DNA of 64,000 nt from Phenylobacterium soli (GTDB taxonomy: Bacteria > Pseudomonadota > Alphaproteobacteria > Caulobacterales > Caulobacteraceae). Under the pieces are notes generated by a model. It made no database searches and had not been told where the DNA came from. It saw only the letters and a list, made by a program, of their open reading frames with translations. The stretch's first letter is position 1, and the number at the start of each line of letters is the position of its first letter. Positions 19,374 through 28,556 of this stretch are shown in pieces. Location of the stretch: contig NZ_QFYQ01000001.1 in the NCBI RefSeq assembly GCF_003254475.1, positions 1 through 64,000 on the forward strand, read 5' to 3'. The position numbers and the translations under genes were made by a program.

Positions 19374-19382
19374 GCGGTGCAG
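19372..19382. promoter_or_regulatory. PhaR operator (CTGC-N3-GCAG)
   Basis: The sequence CTGCGGTGCAG is an exact copy of the CTGC-N3-GCAG box described for PhaR binding in Rhodobacter/Paracoccus-type phasin and phaR promoters. It lies 42 nt upstream of the phaR start, in the spacer shared with phaA. PhaR is encoded immediately downstream, which makes feedback control plausible. It could also affect the divergent phaAB promoter. Confidence 0.6.
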
Positions 19383-19424
19383 AAGAAGGGCGACCCCAGA
19401 CGCCGCCCGCGACAAGGAATTGGG

Positions 19425-20054
19425 ATGGCCGACACCCAAGGGACCGATGCGCCGCAGGGCGAGCGCGTCGTCATCAAGAAGTATGCGAACCGGCGGCTCT
19501 ACAACACCGCCTCGTCCTCCTACGTCACCCTCGAGCACCTGTCCGACATGGTGAAGAAGGGCGTCGATTTCGTGGTCTATGACGCCAAGACCAACGAGGA
19601 CATCACCCGCCAGGTGCTGACCCAGATCATCTTCGAGGAGGAGAGCCAGGGGCAGAGCCTGCTGCCGATCCAGTTCCTCCGCCAGCTGATCAGCTTCTAC
19701 GGCAACTCCCTGCAGGCGTTCCTGCCCTCCTACCTGGAGCTGAGCCTGGCGACCTTCGCCAACCAGCAGGAGCGGATGCGCAACCAGTTCTCCTCTATGG
19801 CGCCGACCGGCGGCCCCGCCGGCGTGCAGGGCGGGATGATGGGCGCCTACGAGGAGCAGATCCGCCAGAACCTGGCGCTCTTCGACCGCGCCATGAAGAT
19901 GTTCTCGCCCTTCGCCTATGCGAAGCCGGAGGAGCCCGCGCCGCCGCCGGCGACCAAGGCCGCCGAGCCGTCGTCCGACGAGGCGCTCGGGGAACTGCGC
20001 AAGCAGATGGCCGAGATGCAGGCCCAGATCGAGAAGCTCGCGACCAAGCGCTGA
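19425..20054 (+). CDS. phaR: Polyhydroxyalkanoate synthesis repressor PhaR
   Basis: 209 aa. DNA-binding repressor that also senses PHA granules. The conserved N-terminal PHB/PHA accumulation regulator domain is clear (VIKKYANRRLYNTASSSYVT, then LEHLSDMVKKGVDFVVYDAK, DITRQVLTQIIFEEES). A second helical block includes LRQLISFYGNSLQAFLPSYL. The C-terminus is a coiled coil (ELRKQMAEMQAQIEKL). The ATG has AAGGAA about 6 nt upstream. It is divergent from the phaAB operon it is expected to regulate, and a PhaR-type operator lies in its own promoter. Confidence 0.95.
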   Translation: MADTQGTDAPQGERVVIKKYANRRLYNTASSSYVTLEHLSDMVKKGVDFVVYDAKTNEDITRQVLTQIIFEEESQGQSLLPIQFLRQLISFYGNSLQAFLPSYLELSLATFANQQERMRNQFSSMAPTGGPAGVQGGMMGAYEEQIRQNLALFDRAMKMFSPFAYAKPEEPAPPPATKAAEPSSDEALGELRKQMAEMQAQIEKLATKR

Positions 20055-20124
20055 GCGCAAACGTCAAACGTTCAGGGACTCGCTCCGCACGCAACGGTGG
20101 CGTAGGGTTTGCAATTCGTTAGGC

Positions 20125-20451
20125 ATGATGTCCCGAATTGACCCGATCCGACGCGCGGACCTCCTGAAGAGGGCCGCCAAGCCCGAGACGGAGGCCGAGG
20201 AAGCCCCCTCCGCCGAGGTCGTTCGCCTGCCCGTGCCGGTGGACCGGGTCGTCCGCGTCGAGCCCCGTTTTGACACAGACGCCCACGCCGCCTTCGCCGC
20301 TCACCTGATCGGCCAGGAGGGCCAGAAGCGCGGCCTGCGCGCCGGGCCGGAGCTCTTCGACACGGCCCGGGTGACCTACAACCGCACCGAATGGTCCGGC
20401 GCCAAGGACCGCCGCGCGCCCAAGGGCTGCAAGGCCAGGACCGAGGTCTAG
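20125..20451 (+). CDS. Small conserved hypothetical protein
   Basis: 108 aa, charged and soluble. The N-terminal half is Pro/Val-rich (VVRLPVPVDRVVRVEP) and the C-terminal half has the aromatic block FDTARVTYNRTEWSGAKDRR. No known family comes to mind. It follows phaR by 70 nt on the same strand, a gap that contains a short inverted repeat (AACGT-CAA-ACGTT). Its stop shares CTAG with the next convergent gene. It is credible as a gene because the frame has Caulobacter-like codon use and a tight convergent end. Confidence 0.65.
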   Translation: MMSRIDPIRRADLLKRAAKPETEAEEAPSAEVVRLPVPVDRVVRVEPRFDTDAHAAFAAHLIGQEGQKRGLRAGPELFDTARVTYNRTEWSGAKDRRAPKGCKARTEV

Positions 20452-20762
20452 GCCTCCTTCAGGGCCGCCAGGGCGGCTTCCAGGGCCGCCACTCGCCGCT
20501 CCAGCGCCGCGATCCGAGCCTCCGGCGAGGCCGCGCCCGGCAAGGGCGTCGAGATCCCCGCGCGGTCGGCGACTTCGGCCGCCGCGACGCCGAGCAGCTC
20601 GGCGAAACACGCCACCTCCTGGGCGGAAAGTTCCCGCTGATCCTTGAAGACGAGCGCGAGGTCCGCCTCGCTCAGGCCGGCGGCCGCCGCCAGGACGGCG
20701 CGCGAGAGGCCGCGCTCACCGAGACGGGCGTCGAACCATTCCGCGTCGAAGAAGAGGGCCAT
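20448..20762 (-). CDS. Small HTH-like protein with C-terminal coiled coil
   Basis: 104 aa. The N-terminal part (FDARLGERGLSRAVLAAAAG, then LSEADLALVFKDQRELSAQE) has the helical pattern of an XRE-type helix-turn-helix. The C-terminal 35 residues are a strong coiled coil (IAALERRVAALEAALAALKE), suggesting dimerisation. It is probably a small transcription factor or an HTH-derived adaptor; the target is unknown. Met9 of the longer frame is chosen because the residues before it look unlike the family. Confidence 0.65.
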   Translation of the reverse strand: MALFFDAEWFDARLGERGLSRAVLAAAAGLSEADLALVFKDQRELSAQEVACFAELLGVAAAEVADRAGISTPLPGAASPEARIAALERRVAALEAALAALKEA

Positions 20763-20832
20763 GGGCGATCCGGATCCGTCTGGCACCGGTCTTGCTTAAC
20801 CAAGTTCGCACACTTGGACCAAGGGGCCGCGC

Positions 20833-20901
20833 ATGAGCCAGATCGCCTTCCGCATCATCGACGTGGCCGTCGTCGCCCTGATCCTCAGCGCCCTCACCTG
20901 A
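20833..20901 (+). CDS. Putative 22-aa small membrane protein
   Basis: The frame reads MSQIAFRIIDVAVVALILSA plus LT, a single hydrophobic helix after a short polar start. An AAGGGG ribosome-binding site lies 6 nt upstream of the ATG, better than most starts in this window. It sits alone between two genes (71 nt from the HTH gene start, 95 nt from the next gene). Too short for ordinary gene callers; real expression is not proven. Confidence 0.4.
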   Translation: MSQIAFRIIDVAVVALILSALT

Positions 20902-20995
20902 AGCGTTTCAACTGACGGCCTGACCCCGTCCGTTTCCCGCCAGCCAGGCGATCGCGCAGCGGCCATTCTCCGGGCCTCAGCAACGGAGAACGGCG

Positions 20996-21397
20996 ATGGC
21001 CAGCATCATCAGGGAAATCGTCGTCGACGCCGCGCCGGCCGCGGTCTGGGACGCGGTCGCCGACTTCGGGGCGGTCCATCGCCGCTTCGCCCCCGGCTTC
21101 GTCACAGACGTCGAGCTGGTCGAGGGCGCGCGCATGGTCACCTTCGGCGACGGCATGGTGGTGAAGGAGCTGTTCCTCGGGCGCGACGACGCCCATCGCC
21201 GCCTCGCCTATTCGGTGCAGACGGAGCGCTTCGCCCACCACTCGGCGTCGTTCCAGGTGCTGGACGAGACGGGCGGCAAGTCCCGCCTGGTCTGGACCGC
21301 CGACGTGCTTCCCGACGCTGTCGCGGACTACCTGGCCGGTCGGATGGAGGCGGGCCTGACCGCCGCCCAGGACGTGCTGGGCCGCGTGCCGGCCTAG
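20996..21397 (+). CDS. SRPBCC (START-like) family protein
   Basis: 133 aa. The opening IIREIVVDAAPAAVWDAVAD followed by FGAVHRRFAPGF is the classic first strand and helix of the polyketide-cyclase/dehydratase-like SRPBCC fold, which binds hydrophobic ligands in a deep pocket. No catalytic residue can be assigned. It stands alone; its stop shares CTAG with the convergent glycosyltransferase gene. A GGAG lies about 10 nt upstream of the ATG. Confidence 0.82.
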   Translation: MASIIREIVVDAAPAAVWDAVADFGAVHRRFAPGFVTDVELVEGARMVTFGDGMVVKELFLGRDDAHRRLAYSVQTERFAHHSASFQVLDETGGKSRLVWTADVLPDAVADYLAGRMEAGLTAAQDVLGRVPA

Positions 21398-22146
21398 ACC
21401 TCGTCGACCCCGACCGGGTTGCGGGCCCGCGACTGCAGCCACATTACGCCCATCAGGTCCGACAGCGACACCCAGAGCCGGCCGAGGTTGGTGTACTTGG
21501 AGACGCCCGTCTGGCGATGGCGGTGGTGCACCGGCAGGAAGGCGGTCTCATAGCCCTCGCGCAGCATCAGGGCGGGCAGGTAGCGGTGGATGTGGTCGAA
21601 GTAGGGAAGCCGCAGGAACGCCTCGCGGCGGAACGCCTTCAGGCCGCAACCGGTATCGTTGGCGGTGTCCTTGAGCAGCCGCTTGCGGACGCCGTTGCCG
21701 ACGCGCGAGGCGATCTTCTTGGCCTGGCTGTCCTGGCGCTTGACGCGCTCGCCGCCGACGAGGGCGAGCTCCGGCGGACCGGCCAGCAGGGCGTCCACCA
21801 GCTTGGGCCCGTCAGCCGGATCGTTCTGGCCATCGCCGTCGAGGGTCACGACCACCTCGCCGCGGGCGCCGATCACGCCGGTGCGGATGGCGCGGCTCTG
21901 GCCGGCGTTCTTGCGGTGGGCCAGCACGCGGAGCTGCGGAATCTCGCCCTGCAGGGCCTTGAGGGCGGCCCGCGTGCCGTCACGGCTGGCGTCGTCGACG
22001 AACACCATCTCGTAGCTGCGGCCCGCGAAGGCGGCGGCGATCTCGCGCGCCAGGGCCGGCGCCGCGCCCTCCTCATCGAACACGGGGACGACTACGGAGA
22101 TCTGAGGGGACACTTGCGGCGCTGCGTTTGCGGCGGATCGGGCCAT
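21394..22146 (-). CDS. GT2-family glycosyltransferase (DPM1/ArnC-like)
   Basis: 250 aa. GT-A fold: QISVVVPVFDEEGAAPALA at the start, then VDDASRDGT, the DGDGQNDP metal/donor motif, and GCGLKAFRREAF plus HRHRQTGVSKYTN, all typical of polyprenyl-phosphate sugar transferases. No C-terminal transmembrane pair is visible, so it is the short form. It probably makes a lipid-linked sugar that the divergent ArnT-like enzyme (starts 55 nt apart) uses. The sugar cannot be told from sequence. Confidence 0.88.
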   Translation of the reverse strand: MARSAANAAPQVSPQISVVVPVFDEEGAAPALAREIAAAFAGRSYEMVFVDDASRDGTRAALKALQGEIPQLRVLAHRKNAGQSRAIRTGVIGARGEVVVTLDGDGQNDPADGPKLVDALLAGPPELALVGGERVKRQDSQAKKIASRVGNGVRKRLLKDTANDTGCGLKAFRREAFLRLPYFDHIHRYLPALMLREGYETAFLPVHHRHRQTGVSKYTNLGRLWVSLSDLMGVMWLQSRARNPVGVDEV

Positions 22147-22200
22147 GCCCCTCCATAGCGGAAAAGGTCGCCTTGGGAAGGATCATGCTATCAGGGGCCA

Positions 22201-23883
22201 ATGACGCTTCAGGCTGAACTGGCGAAGTGGAGCCGCGGCTGGCGGGGGCCGGCGGCGGCGGCGTTCATCGCCTTCCTGGCGGGCCTCCCGGGCCTGCTGG
22301 CCGTGCCGCCGCTCGACCGCGACGAGTCGCGATTCGCCCAGGCCACCGCCCAGATGCTGGAGAGCCGCGACTTCGTGGTGATCCGCTACCAGGACGAGCC
22401 GCGCTTCAAGAAACCGGTGGGCATTCATTGGCTGCAGGCGGCGAGCGTCAGCCTGCTCTCTAGTCCCGAGGCGCGGGACATCTGGGCCTACCGCATCCCC
22501 TCGCTGCTGGGCGCCATGCTGGCGGCCGCGGCCTGCGCCTGGGGCGCGGCGGCCTTCTTCGGCCCCGAGGCGGGGCTGTTGGCCGGCGCCATGCTGGGGA
22601 CGACGTTCCTGCTCTCCACCGAGGCGATGATCGCCAAGACCGACGCGGTGCTCTGCGGGGCCACGACCCTGGCCATGGCGGCGCTGGCCCGTCTCTACGC
22701 CTCGGCGCGCGAAGGACCGTCCGCCGGCCGGCGCGTGGCGATGACCTTCTGGGCGGCGATGGGCGTCGCGGCCCTGGTGAAGGGCCCGGTCGGGCCGATG
22801 GTCGCCGGTCTGGCGATCCTGATGCTGCTCGCCATGGAGCGACGCCCGCGCTGGCTGGCCAAGCTTCGCCCCTATTGGGGCCTGATCGTCTTCCTGCTGA
22901 TCGTCGGCCCCTGGGCCGGGGCTGTGACGGTGGCGACCGACGGCGGCTTCTGGAGCAAGGCCGTGGGCGGCGACCTGGCCCCCAAGCTGGCCGGCGGCCA
23001 GGAGACCCACGGCGCGCCGCCCGGCTATCACACCCTGCTGGCGCCGCTGCTGCTGTTCCCCATGACCCTGCTGCTCCCCGCCGCTCTGGTCACCGGTTGG
23101 CGGCGCCGGGCCGAGCCGGGGGTGCGCTTCGCCCTCGCCTGGCTGATCCCCACCTGGCTGGTGTTCGAACTCCTGCCGACCAAGCTCGTCCATTACACCC
23201 TGCCCGCCTATGGCGCGGTGTGCTGGCTCGCCGCTGCGGCCCTGGTCGAACCCCTGGGCAAGCGGGTGAAGATCGCCGGCGCGATTCTGGCCGGCCTGTT
23301 CGGGGCGCTGCTGGCGGGGGCGGTCTTCTATCTCGACAGCCTCTACGGCGAGGGCGTCGACCTCGCCTTTGCGATCCTGGCGGCCGCCTGCCTCGCTGCG
23401 GCGGGGCTCGGGGGCGCCTATATGCTGCTGAGGAAGACGAGCCCGCTTCCCGCCGTCGCCACGGCGCTGGGCTTCGGCCTCCTCGGCCACGCCGCCCTGG
23501 CGGCCGGCCTCGCGCCGCGGCTCGACCCGCTCTGGCTGTCGAAGCGGACCGAGGCCGCCATGGGCAAGGCCCGGCTCCTGCCTCGGCAGGGGATCGCCGA
23601 CGCCCCGGTCGCGGTGGCCGGCTACGCCGAGCCGAGCCTGGTGTTCGCCCTGGGCACCGAGACCGAACTCGGCGGCCCGGAAGAGGCCGCCCAGGCCATC
23701 GCCGAGCATCGCCCGGCGGTGGTCGAGACGCGCGAGGAGCCGGCCTTCCAGCAGGCGCTGAAGGCGGATCACGCAAGGGCAGACCTGGTGGCGGAGGTGA
23801 AGGGTCTCGACTATTCGAGCGGTCACAAGATGACCCTTCGGATCTACAAGGCGCCCGAGGGCGCGCAAGGAGGCCAGCCATGA
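22201..23883 (+). CDS. ArnT-like membrane glycosyltransferase (GT39/GT83)
   Basis: 560 aa with about 10-12 transmembrane helices. The first periplasmic loop has PPLDRDESRFAQATAQMLE, the conserved acidic DE motif, followed by RYQDEPRFKKPVGIHWLQAA, typical of the ArnT family, which moves a sugar from undecaprenyl phosphate to lipid A or another acceptor. A soluble C-terminal segment follows the last helix. It is divergent from the GT2 gene that may supply the lipid-linked donor. The stop overlaps the next gene by ATGA. Confidence 0.88.
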   Translation: MTLQAELAKWSRGWRGPAAAAFIAFLAGLPGLLAVPPLDRDESRFAQATAQMLESRDFVVIRYQDEPRFKKPVGIHWLQAASVSLLSSPEARDIWAYRIPSLLGAMLAAAACAWGAAAFFGPEAGLLAGAMLGTTFLLSTEAMIAKTDAVLCGATTLAMAALARLYASAREGPSAGRRVAMTFWAAMGVAALVKGPVGPMVAGLAILMLLAMERRPRWLAKLRPYWGLIVFLLIVGPWAGAVTVATDGGFWSKAVGGDLAPKLAGGQETHGAPPGYHTLLAPLLLFPMTLLLPAALVTGWRRRAEPGVRFALAWLIPTWLVFELLPTKLVHYTLPAYGAVCWLAAAALVEPLGKRVKIAGAILAGLFGALLAGAVFYLDSLYGEGVDLAFAILAAACLAAAGLGGAYMLLRKTSPLPAVATALGFGLLGHAALAAGLAPRLDPLWLSKRTEAAMGKARLLPRQGIADAPVAVAGYAEPSLVFALGTETELGGPEEAAQAIAEHRPAVVETREEPAFQQALKADHARADLVAEVKGLDYSSGHKMTLRIYKAPEGAQGGQP

Positions 23884-24791
23884 GCCGCCACATCGAGATC
23901 GTCGAGGTCGGCCCCCGCGACGGCCTGCAGAACGAGAAGACCCTGCTCGAGATCGATCAGAAGCTCGAGTTCATCAACCGGCTCGAAGCCGCCGGCGCCC
24001 GGCGGATGGAGACCGTCTCGTTCGTCAACGCCAAGCGCGTGCCGCAGATGGCCGGCGCCGAGGAGATCTCCGCCGCCCTGCCGCATCAGGCCGGCCGGTC
24101 CCGCATCGGCCTGGTGCTCAACGAGCGCGGCTGGGATCGCTGCGTCGCGGCCGAGTGCGACGAGGCCAACATCGTGGTCTGCGCCAGCGACGGCTTCGGC
24201 ATCCGCAACCAGGGCGCCTCGGTCGAGGAGCAGGTCGCCGCCATGCGGACCATCGCCGCGCGCAAGCACGCCGAAGGCGGCCCGCCGATCAGCGTGACCA
24301 TCTCGGTGGCCTTCGGCTGCCCGTTCGACGGCGAGGTCTCGGACGAGCAGGTGGTGCGCATCGCCCAGGCGGCGGTCGAGGCCAAGGTGGACGAACTGGC
24401 CCTGGCCGACACCATCGGCGTGGCCGATCCGTGGCTGGTGCGCCGCCGCATCGAGGCGGTGCGCAAGGTGGCCGCGGACACCAAGCTGCGCATGCACTTC
24501 CACGACACCCGCAACACGGGCCTGGCCAACGCCTACGCCAGCGTCGAGGCCGGCATCGACGTCCTGGACGCCTCCTGCGGCGGCCTCGGCGGTTGCCCCT
24601 TCGCGCCGAACGCCACCGGTAACATCGGCACCGAGGACCTGGTCTACATGCTGGAGCGGGCCGGCTTCTCCACCGGCTACGACCTCGACGCCCTGATCGC
24701 GACGGCCGGCTGGGTCTCGAACCTGCTCGGCAAGGCGCCGACCGCCTCGGTCAGCCGGGCCGGCGGCTTCCCCCGGCCGCAGGCGGCCTAG
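23880..24791 (+). CDS. Hydroxymethylglutaryl-CoA lyase family enzyme
   Basis: 303 aa. DRE-TIM metallolyase: the VGPRDGLQNEK motif holds the catalytic Arg-Asp, HFHDTRNTGLANAYA provides metal-binding His residues, and GCPFAPNATGNIGTEDLVYM contains the signature Cys loop. HMG-CoA lyase splits HMG-CoA to acetoacetate and acetyl-CoA in leucine breakdown; related enzymes act on similar acyl-CoAs. No leucine-degradation genes are adjacent, so the substrate is not confirmed by context. The ATG overlaps the upstream TGA, although the two genes look functionally unrelated. Confidence 0.9.
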   Translation: MSRHIEIVEVGPRDGLQNEKTLLEIDQKLEFINRLEAAGARRMETVSFVNAKRVPQMAGAEEISAALPHQAGRSRIGLVLNERGWDRCVAAECDEANIVVCASDGFGIRNQGASVEEQVAAMRTIAARKHAEGGPPISVTISVAFGCPFDGEVSDEQVVRIAQAAVEAKVDELALADTIGVADPWLVRRRIEAVRKVAADTKLRMHFHDTRNTGLANAYASVEAGIDVLDASCGGLGGCPFAPNATGNIGTEDLVYMLERAGFSTGYDLDALIATAGWVSNLLGKAPTASVSRAGGFPRPQAA

Positions 24792-25615
24792 GCCTTCTCC
24801 ACGACGTAGAGATCCTGGCCGCCGGCGTAGGTGGCGCCGGGCGCCCAGTCGCCGCGCTCGAACCTGGCGATGCGGAAGCCCACCTCTGCGATCGCCTGCT
24901 CCAGGGCCGGACGGTAGTGGCCGATGGCGGCCTCCGGCGCATCGGGCTGGGCGACCTCCGAGGTCGCGTCGAAGGGCTGGAAGGGGAAGGTCGCGCTCCG
25001 CTCCCGGCCCGTCTCGAGGGCGAAGGCGGTGAAGACGAAGCGGCCGCCCGGCTTAAGGGCGCGATGGGCTTCGCCCAGGTAGCGGCGGACGGCCGGCATG
25101 CGCAGGTGGGTGAAGACCGACGCCGCCAGGGCCACGTCGAAGGCGCCGTCCCGCGCGGGGAACACCGCGGAGAGCTCGTCCAGCCGGCCTGTCGGATTGT
25201 AGTCCGGGTGGCGGACGTCGAGCTGGGCGAAGGCCAGGTGCGGCTCGTCGGCGAAGCGCCGGCGGCAGTAGGCGATCGCGGCCGCCGAGACATCGAACCC
25301 CAGATAGCCGCCGCCGCAGGCCGCCAGCAGGGCCGAGAGCCCCAGCGCCGCCCGGCCGGTGCCGCAGCCGATGTCGAGCACCTCCTCGGTCCCGACCAAG
25401 CCCGCCTGGGTCCGCAGAAGGTCGGCCAGGTAACGGCCGGTCGCGGCGTAGCCGCCGTGACCCACGTGGTGGATCACCGACCAGGGCTCGGCGCGCCGCT
25501 CCGGATCGACGAGACGGGCGGGAAGGCTCTTGAGGTCCTCGATGGCGCCCATGGCGGCGCGGCGCACGCGGTGCGGCGCGAGATGGGTGAGCGGCCTCAG
25601 GAAGCGGGGGATCAC
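24788..25615 (-). CDS. Class I SAM-dependent methyltransferase
   Basis: 275 aa. Motif I is EEVLDIGCGTGRAALGLSAL, with GFDVSAAAIAYCRRRF next, FDVALAASVFTHL as motif II and HRALKPGGRFVFTAF as motif III. The N-terminal ~80 residues include a basic stretch. It follows a glycosyltransferase gene on the same strand with a 15-nt gap, so it may modify the same glycan or lipid. The target is unknown. Confidence 0.87.
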   Translation of the reverse strand: MIPRFLRPLTHLAPHRVRRAAMGAIEDLKSLPARLVDPERRAEPWSVIHHVGHGGYAATGRYLADLLRTQAGLVGTEEVLDIGCGTGRAALGLSALLAACGGGYLGFDVSAAAIAYCRRRFADEPHLAFAQLDVRHPDYNPTGRLDELSAVFPARDGAFDVALAASVFTHLRMPAVRRYLGEAHRALKPGGRFVFTAFALETGRERSATFPFQPFDATSEVAQPDAPEAAIGHYRPALEQAIAEVGFRIARFERGDWAPGATYAGGQDLYVVEKA

Positions 25616-25630
25616 TCGGGACGCGGGCCG

Positions 25631-26569
25631 TCAGGCCGCGCGGCCGGTGAGGCGCCAGAGCACGGGCCGGGCAACCGCCGTGCAGACGATCACCGGCGAC
25701 AGCAGCCAGGCGAGGAGCGCCGCGCCGACGCCATCGGCGCGCTTGCGGAAATAGCGGGCGAGGCCGAGGCCCTTGTAGAGCTCGACGCGGATCGGGCTGG
25801 CGTGGCTGGTGTGACCCAGGTGGATCACCTCCGCCTTGGGATGGAACAGCACCTCGCCGCCCTGCTGGCGCACGCGCCAGCACAGGTCGACGTCCTCGAC
25901 GTGCAGGAAATAGCCTTCGTCGAAGCCCTGCACCGCGTCGAAGTCCTCGCGGCGCATGCTGAAGCAGGCGCCGGAGATGGTCGGCACCGCCACCGGCTCC
26001 TTCGGCGTCTCGTCGGATTCCCAGTGCACCTCGAAGCGGCGCCAGCCCGGCACCCGCTGCGAGAGGCGGCTGAGCGACATCAGCGCGCTCACCGGGGTGA
26101 TGTCGCCGCGCCGGGCGCCGCGCTGTTCGGTGCGGTCGGCGTTCAGCACCCGGCCGCCGACGATGCACGGCGAAGCGCCCGCCTCCAGGCCGCGGACCAA
26201 CTCGGCCACGCAGCCGCCCTGGAGGAAGGCGTCGGGATTGAGGAAGACGAGAATGTCGCCCACCGCCTCGCGGGCGCCGAGATTCGCGCCACGCGCGAAG
26301 CCGATGTTGCCGTGGCCCGTGACCAGCCGCACCCGACCGTCACGCGCGGCGAGCCGCCGGAGCGCCTCGGCCTCGGTGCGCGTGGAGCCGTTGTCGACCA
26401 CCACCAGCTCGTCGACGAGGGGGTCGCGCAGGACGCATTCCAGGCTCTGGGTCAGGGCCTCTCCGGTCATGTAGACGACCATGACGACCGAGACTTTCCG
26501 CCGGGGCGCCAGGAAGTCCGGCGCCTCGACGGGCTCGGCGGCGACGATCGGTGCGGCGATGCCGTTCAT
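25631..26569 (-). CDS. GT2-family glycosyltransferase (rhamnosyltransferase-like)
   Basis: 312 aa. KVSVVMVVYMTGEALTQSLE, VVDNGSTRTEAEAL, NIGFARGANLGAREA and FLNPDAFL are standard for WbbL/rhamnosyltransferase-like GT2 enzymes. GYFLHVEDVDLCWRVRQQGG is the acceptor-side ED motif. A C-terminal hydrophobic segment (LLAWLLSPVIVCTAVA) may anchor it to the inner membrane. The start is supported by GGGAGG 5 nt upstream. It follows thrS by 61 nt on the same strand and precedes a methyltransferase; together they look like a small surface-glycan pair. Confidence 0.9.
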   Translation of the reverse strand: MNGIAAPIVAAEPVEAPDFLAPRRKVSVVMVVYMTGEALTQSLECVLRDPLVDELVVVDNGSTRTEAEALRRLAARDGRVRLVTGHGNIGFARGANLGAREAVGDILVFLNPDAFLQGGCVAELVRGLEAGASPCIVGGRVLNADRTEQRGARRGDITPVSALMSLSRLSQRVPGWRRFEVHWESDETPKEPVAVPTISGACFSMRREDFDAVQGFDEGYFLHVEDVDLCWRVRQQGGEVLFHPKAEVIHLGHTSHASPIRVELYKGLGLARYFRKRADGVGAALLAWLLSPVIVCTAVARPVLWRLTGRAA

Positions 26570-26630
26570 CCAGCCTCCCTTGCCCCGATCACCCTGAAAA
26601 CCCCTGCGGGAACGGCCCCCCGTCCCAAGC

Positions 26631-28556
26631 TCATGAGGCAAGATCGGGCGGAGTCGCCTCCAAGGCAAGCGCCTTTGCGGCGTCCGCGAGGTCCACAACC
26701 TGTTGTTGATCCGAGCCGAGCCGCCGCAGGGCGACACGCTTCTCCTCCGCCTCGCGGCGGCCGACGACGGCGATGACCGGGACCTTGGCCAGGCTGTGCT
26801 CGCGCACCTTGTAGCCGACCTTTTCGTTGCGCAGGTCCGTCTCGACCCGCAGCCCCTGTGCCTTGAGCATCGCCGCCACCTCGTGGGCGTAATCGTCCGC
26901 GTCCGAAGTAATGGTCGCAACCACAACCTGAACGGGAGCCAACCACAGGGGAAACGCGCCAGCGTAGTTTTCGATCATCACTCCGATGAAGCGTTCCATC
27001 GAGCCGCAGATCGCCCGGTGCAGCATGACGGGACGCTGCTTCGAGCCGTCCTCGGCGACGTACTCCGCGTCGAGACGCTCGGGCAGGACGTAGTCGAGCT
27101 GGAGCGTGCCGCACTGCCAGGTGCGGCCGATGGCGTCGCGCAGGTGGAACTCGAGCTTGGGGCCGTAGAAGGCGCCCTCGCCGGGCAGGTGCTCGACCGT
27201 GGCGATGCCGGCGTTCTTGGCCGCCCGCTCGAGCTTGGCCTCGGCGACGTCCCAGATCTCGTCGGTGCCGAAGCGCTGCTCCGGACGCAGGGCCAGCTTC
27301 ACCGCGTGCAGCTCCAGCCCGCAGTCGCGATAGACGCTCTCGAGCAGGCGCACGAACTTCGTCGACTCCTCCTCGATCTGGTCCTCGCGGCAGAAGATGT
27401 GCGCGTCGTCCTGGGTGAAGGCGCGCACGCGGAAGATGCCGTGCAGGGCGCCCGACGGCTCGTAGCGGTGACAGGCCCCGAACTCGGCCATGCGCAGGGG
27501 CAGGTCGCGGTAGCTCTTCTGGCCGTGCTTGAAAATCTGGACGTGGCCCGGGCAGTTCATCGGCTTGACGGCCAGGACCTCGCCTTCCTCCGTCTCGCAG
27601 GTGAACATGTTCTGGCCGAACTTCTGCCAGTGGCCGGACTTCTCCCAGAGCTCGCGGTCCATGATCTGGGGCGCCTTGACCTCCTCGTAGCCATCGGCGT
27701 CCAGCCGGCGGCGCATGTAGGATTCGACCGTCCGGTAGAGCGTCCAACCCTTGGGGTGCCAGAAGATCATGCCCTTGGCCTCTTCCTGCATGTGGAAGAG
27801 GTCCATGACCCGGCCGATCTTGCGGTGGTCGCGCTTCTCGGCCTCCTCAATGCGGTGCAGGTAGGCCTCGAGGTCGGCTTCCGTGCCCCAGGCCGTGCCG
27901 TAGATCCGCTGCAGCATTGGGTTGCGCGAGTCGCCCCGCCAGTAGGCCCCGGCGAGCTTCGTCAGCTTGAACGCCTTGCCGGCCGCCTTGGTGGACGGCA
28001 GGTGCGGACCGCGGCAGAGGTCCTTCCAGTTCCCCTGGCGATAGACGCTGACCTGCTCGCCCGCAGGGATGCCGCCGATGATCTCGGCCTTGTAGTCCTC
28101 GCCGATGGACTTGAAGTGGGCGATGGCCTCGTCGCGGTCCCAGACCTCGCGGACGATCTTCTCGTCGCGGTCGACGATCTCCTTCATCCGCTGCTCGATC
28201 TTCTCGAGGTCGTCGAGGCTGAACGGCTCGGCGCGGGCGAAGTCGTAATAGAAGCCGTCCTCGATGGACGGGCCGATCGTCACCTGGGTGCCGGGAAACA
28301 GCTCCTGCACGGCTTCGGCCATGATGTGGCTGACGTCGTGGCGGATGGTGTCGAGGGCCTCGGGGCTCTCGCGCGTCAGGATCTCGAATCTGCCGCCGGC
28401 CTCCAGCGGCCGGTCGACGTCGAGAAGCTCGCCGTCGAGCTTCACCAGCACCGCCTTCTTCTCGAGCGATTTCGAGATGCCGGCGGCGATCTCACGCCCC
28501 GTCACGCCGCTGTCGAAGCTGCGCTTGGAGCCGTCGGGGAAAACCAGTTCGATCAT
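26631..28556 (-). CDS. thrS: Threonyl-tRNA synthetase
   Basis: 641 aa, full length. It charges tRNA-Thr. Domains in order: TGS (about 1-60), the editing domain with [11 protein letters not shown] (about 70-225), the class II catalytic core with [13 protein letters not shown] (Zn Cys) and [19 protein letters not shown] as motif 2, motif 3 around [12 protein letters not shown], then the anticodon-binding domain (PVQVVVATI onward). The ATG overlaps the yidD stop by ATGA. Confidence 0.98.
   Translation of the reverse strand: MIELVFPDGSKRSFDSGVTGREIAAGISKSLEKKAVLVKLDGELLDVDRPLEAGGRFEILTRESPEALDTIRHDVSHIMAEAVQELFPGTQVTIGPSIEDGFYYDFARAEPFSLDDLEKIEQRMKEIVDRDEKIVREVWDRDEAIAHFKSIGEDYKAEIIGGIPAGEQVSVYRQGNWKDLCRGPHLPSTKAAGKAFKLTKLAGAYWRGDSRNPMLQRIYGTAWGTEADLEAYLHRIEEAEKRDHRKIGRVMDLFHMQEEAKGMIFWHPKGWTLYRTVESYMRRRLDADGYEEVKAPQIMDRELWEKSGHWQKFGQNMFTCETEEGEVLAVKPMNCPGHVQIFKHGQKSYRDLPLRMAEFGACHRYEPSGALHGIFRVRAFTQDDAHIFCREDQIEEESTKFVRLLESVYRDCGLELHAVKLALRPEQRFGTDEIWDVAEAKLERAAKNAGIATVEHLPGEGAFYGPKLEFHLRDAIGRTWQCGTLQLDYVLPERLDAEYVAEDGSKQRPVMLHRAICGSMERFIGVMIENYAGAFPLWLAPVQVVVATITSDADDYAHEVAAMLKAQGLRVETDLRNEKVGYKVREHSLAKVPVIAVVGRREAEEKRVALRRLGSDQQQVVDLADAAKALALEATPPDLAS

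Noticed and set aside
26570..26630. Intrinsic terminator after thrS
   Set aside because: A GC-rich partial inverted repeat followed by TTTT is present, but the stem has a bulge and the T tract lies too far away.
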